34,908 nt of DNA from Methanomassiliicoccales archaeon UBA147 (lineage in GTDB: Archaea > Thermoplasmatota > Thermoplasmata > SG8-5): positions 1 through 34,908 of the forward strand of contig DAJR01000047.1 of the NCBI GenBank assembly GCA_002496385.1, read 5' to 3'. Shown here in pieces: positions 31,262 through 34,908 of the stretch. The translations under genes and the position numbers were made by a program. Each line of letters opens with the position of its first letter. Position 1 is the stretch's first letter. The notes beneath the pieces were generated by a model that did not search any database, had not been told where the DNA came from, and saw nothing but the letters and a program-made list of their open reading frames with translations.

Positions 31262-33562
31262 TTACAAGAAGAAGGAAATGCCCGAGAACTCCTCTTCCGG
31301 ATGCATCGCATTTCCGGCTTCGGCAGCGTCGGCGACCGCCCTGGGATAGGCAACATCGAAGGCGAGGGTCAGGTCAGTGTTCCCGCCCTTTTTCACCGCA
31401 TATTCAAGGAACCAGTAAACCCACATTCCGTGCTCGTGCTTGGGCGCGTCAAGGCCGTATTCCAACTGGCCTGCGGTCTGGCTGACATACCGGCCCGAGC
31501 CGGCGACACTGTCCATCCCTCCGCTGTGGCACGAGTCGAAGAAGAAGAACATATGGTTGCTGTCAAAATCCTCGAATGCCTCCCCGAGTTGGGCGTCGGA
31601 TATGAAACCGCTCTGTTCCTCGATGTTCCACGCACAGATGGATGATGACCTTGTTCGGTCTGAATATGAGCCATGGCCGGAGAATACGAATGCGACATAG
31701 TCGCCTGCCTCTTCCTGTTCCTCGAGCCATGCTATCTCATCCAATATTTTAGAAGTTGATGCTTGTGAATCTATGAGCGTGTGAACCGTGTATCCCTGCG
31801 ATTCCAGGTAGGATGTCCAGCTCTCCGCATCCTCGTCGCAGAAACTGAGGTCGTGGTCACCCTGGTAATCGGAAATCCCAATCACCAGAGCATACTTGTC
31901 CGGCATCGAACCAAGGGAGACAACAGTGACAGTCAGGGTGTCGGATTGTGTGGCCGAGCCGTCGGTGACCGTGAGAGTCACTATGTACGAACCGGCCGAA
32001 TCATATGCATGGCTGGCTGTGGAACCGATGGCTGTATCTCCGTCACCGAAATTCCAAGTATAGGTGGTAATCGAGCCGGTCGAGCTTCTTCCGTCGAACA
32101 GGACGCTCTGGCCGGTTGTGACTGTCCGGTCGTTCCCGGCAACGGCGCTCAGGGCCGTGCCGCTTCCGCCGGTGCTTATTTGTAGATAGTATGTACCGAA
32201 CCCGCTGTATGCATATGGATTCACATAATATGTCCCGCTTATCGGGGCAGTATAAACAATTACCTCGTACGATGTGAATTCCCTTGAATTGGCCACTTCG
32301 GCTTCATTGTTGTTGTACAGGTAGAGGTCGAAGTCAGCATCGGTCGGGCCGGTCATGGTCGCGGTCAGGGTTTGGCCAGCAGTGAGCGGTATCGAATAGT
32401 AATCATCGGTATCGACATCCCCGTATGCGTTCAGAGTGCCGGTGATATAACCGCCGTCGAAAGTAGCCACAGCGGTCCCGATGTCGTCATTCGTGTCTGA
32501 TGCCGGGCCTGTCTGAATTTCGACGTAAAGGGTGTAAGTGCCGATTCCGTCGTAGGACCAGACATTGACATAGTAGAATCCTGTGTCCGGGGCATAGACA
32601 GAGAGCTGTTCATTGCCATAGGCCGCCTCGGATACGCCAAGCTGGTCTCCGCCGGAGTCATATATATACAGGTCAAAATCGGTGCTTACCTGCACCGGGA
32701 CCTTGAGAAATGCGTAGAGTATCTGGCCTGCGTTAAGGTGGATCTTGTAATAATCATCCTGGTCAAAATATTCGTTTAGATCTGAGGTGACTGTATTGCC
32801 GCTCGCGATATTGGAGGCGTCGGAAAATGAGTTGTCTCCGTCGTTCAAACTTATTTTCTCCACAATGTCCACACTGAGAGTGTAATCACCGCTGCCGAGG
32901 TAGGAATATACGTCTATTATATAGAAATCATCCTGCCATGCCACGAAATTCATTTCCTCGGAACTCGTCTCGCCCGCGCTCCCGGTGATTATATATTGGT
33001 CCCAGAAGAACATGTTTTCATAAGCGTACAGGTCAAAATCGGTGCCGCCTGCGCCGCTCAGCGTCGCTGTCACGACCTCCCCGGGGTCCAGACGGATTTT
33101 GTACAGGTCATCCGTTCCGGAGGTACGCAATTTTCCGGTAATAATGTCCCCGTCGAAAATTTCCCTGGCGCTGTTGAAGGGATTGGTAGCAACCATCAGG
33201 ATCAAAGCTGCGGCAATTGCTGCCACTATGACAATGATCACAACAGCGACCACGATGATGACCTTTCCCGCGCCCGATTTTGGCGGGGAAGGCGGCATGG
33301 GAGCGTAAATCGGGGCAGGGTATGCCTGCGGAGCCGGATATTGGGGGGGAGGGGGGTGGTAATAGGTTTCCTGGGGCTGGGCGGGTGTTTGGCCTGTCGG
33401 CCTTCCGCAATGGGGGCAGTTGTTGAAACTGGCCGGTATCTGGACCCCGCATCCAATGCACACACGGTTCATCGACTGGACATTGTTGATTCCGGAGGGC
33501 GTTCCGCATCTGGGGCAGGCATAGCCATCGTATGGCGTTCCGCAATTCGCGCAGTTTTGCAT
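31262..33562 (-). CDS. Membrane-anchored caspase-like (C14) protease with zinc ribbons, PPC and PKD domains
   Basis: The 766-residue protein starts with two zinc ribbons (CANCG to CPRCG, 4-19; CIGCG to CPHCG, 35-52), a proline/tyrosine-rich linker (about 60-95) and one membrane helix (about 101-125). Outside the membrane come three PPC-type beta domains (about 135-465), a PKD domain (about 470-548) and a caspase-like domain (about 553-766) with catalytic His630 (VFSGHGSYSD) and Cys678 (FFFFDSCHSGG). The frame extends 13 residues upstream to 33601, but the ATG at 33562 follows GGTGAT (plus-strand 33567-33572). The TATA box is at about 33602-33616. The target is unknown. Confidence 0.85.
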   Translation of the reverse strand: MQNCANCGTPYDGYACPRCGTPSGINNVQSMNRVCIGCGVQIPASFNNCPHCGRPTGQTPAQPQETYYHPPPPQYPAPQAYPAPIYAPMPPSPPKSGAGKVIIVVAVVIIVIVAAIAAALILMVATNPFNSAREIFDGDIITGKLRTSGTDDLYKIRLDPGEVVTATLSGAGGTDFDLYAYENMFFWDQYIITGSAGETSSEEMNFVAWQDDFYIIDVYSYLGSGDYTLSVDIVEKISLNDGDNSFSDASNIASGNTVTSDLNEYFDQDDYYKIHLNAGQILYAFLKVPVQVSTDFDLYIYDSGGDQLGVSEAAYGNEQLSVYAPDTGFYYVNVWSYDGIGTYTLYVEIQTGPASDTNDDIGTAVATFDGGYITGTLNAYGDVDTDDYYSIPLTAGQTLTATMTGPTDADFDLYLYNNNEAEVANSREFTSYEVIVYTAPISGTYYVNPYAYSGFGTYYLQISTGGSGTALSAVAGNDRTVTTGQSVLFDGRSSTGSITTYTWNFGDGDTAIGSTASHAYDSAGSYIVTLTVTDGSATQSDTLTVTVVSLGSMPDKYALVIGISDYQGDHDLSFCDEDAESWTSYLESQGYTVHTLIDSQASTSKILDEIAWLEEQEEAGDYVAFVFSGHGSYSDRTRSSSICAWNIEEQSGFISDAQLGEAFEDFDSNHMFFFFDSCHSGGMDSVAGSGRYVSQTAGQLEYGLDAPKHEHGMWVYWFLEYAVKKGGNTDLTLAFDVAYPRAVADAAEAGNAMHPEEEFSGISFFL

Positions 33563-33601
33563 GACAATCACCTTGAACTCCGACCTTCCATGTTTCATCA
33601 A

Positions 33602-33809
33602 TATAATTATTTATTGCCTTCAAACTCCGATCTGCTTCGGGGCTCGCATTATGGGTTGAATCGTCTGCGGACATCGGTACATTGTTAATGGGCTTTATTG
33701 ATTAAAACGACAATTTTAATATACAACTCCGAATTAGTATCAGTAAATGGTCAGTTTTGCTCACTTGATATATGAACATTGACCAGGCTAACCATAAACG
33801 GTGATATGG
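33602..33809. promoter_or_regulatory. Divergent intergenic region with promoters both ways
   Basis: Toward the caspase gene there is an AAATAATTATATT box (plus 33602-33616). Toward the small ORFs there is TTTTAATATA (33714-33723) and a second TATA-like TTGATATATG (33765-33774). A spaced inverted repeat TGGTCA (33748-33753) / TGACCA (33780-33785) brackets the second box and could be an operator. Confidence 0.4.
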
Positions 33810-33932
33810 ATGAAAATAAAAAAAAGATGGAGTAGAGGCAAGGTGAATGAGGGACGGAGCCGGGGCACGTTCTGGAATGGAACCGCGGGCACTGAGCTTT
33901 TCTACCAGGTGCAGCGCGCACGGCCGCTGTGA
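33810..33932 (+). CDS. Hypothetical 40-residue basic protein
   Basis: The ATG at 33810 follows GGTGAT (33800-33805) by four bases. The frame encodes a basic peptide starting MKIKKRWSRGKVNEG and ending YQVQRARPL. No family is recognised. The ribosome binding site is the main support. It leads a run of three tiny ORFs on the same strand. Confidence 0.35.
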   Translation: MKIKKRWSRGKVNEGRSRGTFWNGTAGTELFYQVQRARPL

Positions 33933-33953
33933 AGAGGGACAGGGGGCGGTAAC

Positions 33954-34142
33954 ATGCCGGAAACATCAAGCCAAGTGGATTGGATTTCCGTCGGGACGAA
34001 TCTATACCGGGAGTTAACGGCCATCGAGGAACGTGGCAAGCGACTGAAGCAGGCGAGGAAGAGACGCTTGGCTGCGGCGTTCCAATTCGGGTTCCTCAGA
34101 AGGTTCAGAAACTATCCGACGACCCATGTTGAGAGGAGGTGA
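33954..34142 (+). CDS. Hypothetical 62-residue basic helical protein
   Basis: The peptide (MPETSSQVDWISVGTNLYRE and onward) is mostly helix and turns strongly basic in its second half (RGKRLKQARKRRLAAAF). It is 21 bases after the previous small ORF. Its stop codon lies inside the ribosome binding site of the next one, which suggests a coupled operon. No family is recognised; binding of nucleic acid is possible from charge alone. Confidence 0.4.
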   Translation: MPETSSQVDWISVGTNLYRELTAIEERGKRLKQARKRRLAAAFQFGFLRRFRNYPTTHVERR

Positions 34143-34147
34143 TCGCC

Positions 34148-34297
34148 TTGTTCATTGTAATCTACGAAAAAAAGACGGGAAAGGACGGAGGGCTGGAGGA
34201 GCGGCCGCTGGCATTCTTCAGAAATCCGAACGAGGCCAATGTGTTCCTCGAGATGTTGGCTTACAACGGTAGGCGGGTTTTTGCCAGAAGCATTTGA
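34148..34297 (+). CDS. Hypothetical 49-residue protein with TTG start
   Basis: GGAGGTGATC (34135-34144) is a full match to the anti-Shine-Dalgarno end of archaeal 16S rRNA. It directly precedes a TTG at 34148. The frame encodes FIVIYEKKTGKDGG, then RPLAFFRNPNEANVFLEMLA and ends RRVFARSI. The predicted beta-hairpin plus helix looks like a real small domain. The strong ribosome binding site makes expression likely despite the TTG. No family is recognised. Confidence 0.5.
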   Translation: MFIVIYEKKTGKDGGLEERPLAFFRNPNEANVFLEMLAYNGRRVFARSI

Positions 34298-34340
34298 GCA
34301 TTCGCGAAAATACAAATACTCAGGTGCCATGCATGATGCG

Positions 34341-34889
34341 ATGAACATAGAATTGAGAAAACTGGACCCGCGTGACCTGGAGGATAGAGTCAATATTTTT
34401 CAGTACGAATCCCCAGGCCACTATCAGGTTGACATCTGCGAGACCGCCAAGGGGTGGGACATCAGCCTTCGGAAAGAGGATTTCCCGCAGACATTCATAA
34501 AAAAAGAGCCAGAAGCGGTGATTACGCACTATAAGGGAGACTCCGAGATATACGCCGCGTTCGCGGAGGGAAGAGAGGTCGGGCTCATCCAGCTGGAATT
34601 TCAGAAATACAGCGGGAGTCTGCGGGTCTGGGACATTGACGTGGTTCCGGAATTTCGCGGTATGGGAGTGGGGAAGGCGCTGATGGACCTGTGCAAGTCA
34701 AGGGCCTCGGACCTTGGGGCCAGGAGGATAGTCCTGGAGACACAGACATCCAATCTCAAGGCCATCGCTTTTTATCGCAAGATGGGATTCAAACTCGTCG
34801 GCCTGGATGCCAGCCATTACACGAACGATGATATTGAAAAGGGAGAGGTGAGGCTTGAAATGGCAATTCATTTGGGATATCCCAAGTAA
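34341..34889 (+). CDS. GNAT-family N-acetyltransferase
   Basis: The 182-residue protein has the acetyl-CoA-binding core of GNAT enzymes: VWDIDVVPEFRGMGVGKALM (motif A with R/Q-x-x-G-x-G form, about 112-131), a following helix, then LETQTSNLKAIAFYRKMGFK (motif B, about 147-166). The acceptor is unknown; it could be a protein N-terminus or a small amine. The frame is open to a GTG at 34239, but that part overlaps the upstream small ORF and lacks GNAT character. ATGs at 34329 and 34341 are the plausible starts; AGGTG is at 34322-34326. Confidence 0.85.
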   Translation: MNIELRKLDPRDLEDRVNIFQYESPGHYQVDICETAKGWDISLRKEDFPQTFIKKEPEAVITHYKGDSEIYAAFAEGREVGLIQLEFQKYSGSLRVWDIDVVPEFRGMGVGKALMDLCKSRASDLGARRIVLETQTSNLKAIAFYRKMGFKLVGLDASHYTNDDIEKGEVRLEMAIHLGYPK

Positions 34890-34908
34890 ACTACCAGCCC
34901 TTAAAAGG

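Overview
The window comes from an archaeal chromosome, most likely a euryarchaeote of the Thermoplasmatota side (lineage is inference). Archaeal markers are explicit: topoisomerase VI A and B subunits, ribosomal proteins L31e, L39e and S19e, a PDCD5-family protein and translation factor aIF6. TATA/BRE-type promoters and GGTGAT-type ribosome binding sites fit. No rRNA, tRNA or CRISPR array was found.

Region 1 (1 to about 4.42 kb) is an AT-richer accessory array in which every gene lies on the + strand. It carries two VapBC-type toxin-antitoxin pairs, a small membrane protein, a broken gene, an AbrB/zinc-ribbon protein that begins with a piece of VapB, and a winged-helix/RelE-like pair. Between them sit copies of a roughly 210-240 nt element in one orientation (copies A-D and F, plus a 14-nt scrap E). 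Two helices in the element change sequence between copies while keeping their base pairs, so it is a structured RNA or a single-stranded DNA hairpin site. This cassette-plus-structured-repeat organisation is the most novel thing in the window.

Region 2 (4.46-9.75 kb) is conserved housekeeping: a minus-strand rps19e-pdcd5-rpl39e-rpl31e-aIF6 operon with 10-12 nt gaps, divergent from a plus-strand top6B-top6A operon. The accessory array abuts the 3' end of aIF6.

Region 3 (9.87-15.42 kb, minus) has two large paralogous secreted papain-fold proteases with beta-helix sections and a shared C-terminal surface module.

Region 4 (15.6-20.0 kb, plus) has a B12-dependent class II ribonucleotide reductase interrupted by a 365-residue LAGLIDADG intein directly before an active-site cysteine, followed by a DUF89 metal-dependent phosphatase.

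Region 5 (20.0-33.6 kb, minus) reads, in transcription order, as a membrane-anchored caspase-like protein with PPC and PKD domains, an M3 oligopeptidase, and three tandem about 1050-residue STAND-type ATPase/TPR proteins joined by ATGA overlaps. Each ATPase has a conserved extra segment, possibly roadblock-like, between Walker A and Walker B.

Region 6 (33.7-34.9 kb, plus) holds three very small ORFs, one with a near-perfect Shine-Dalgarno and a TTG start, followed by a GNAT acetyltransferase.
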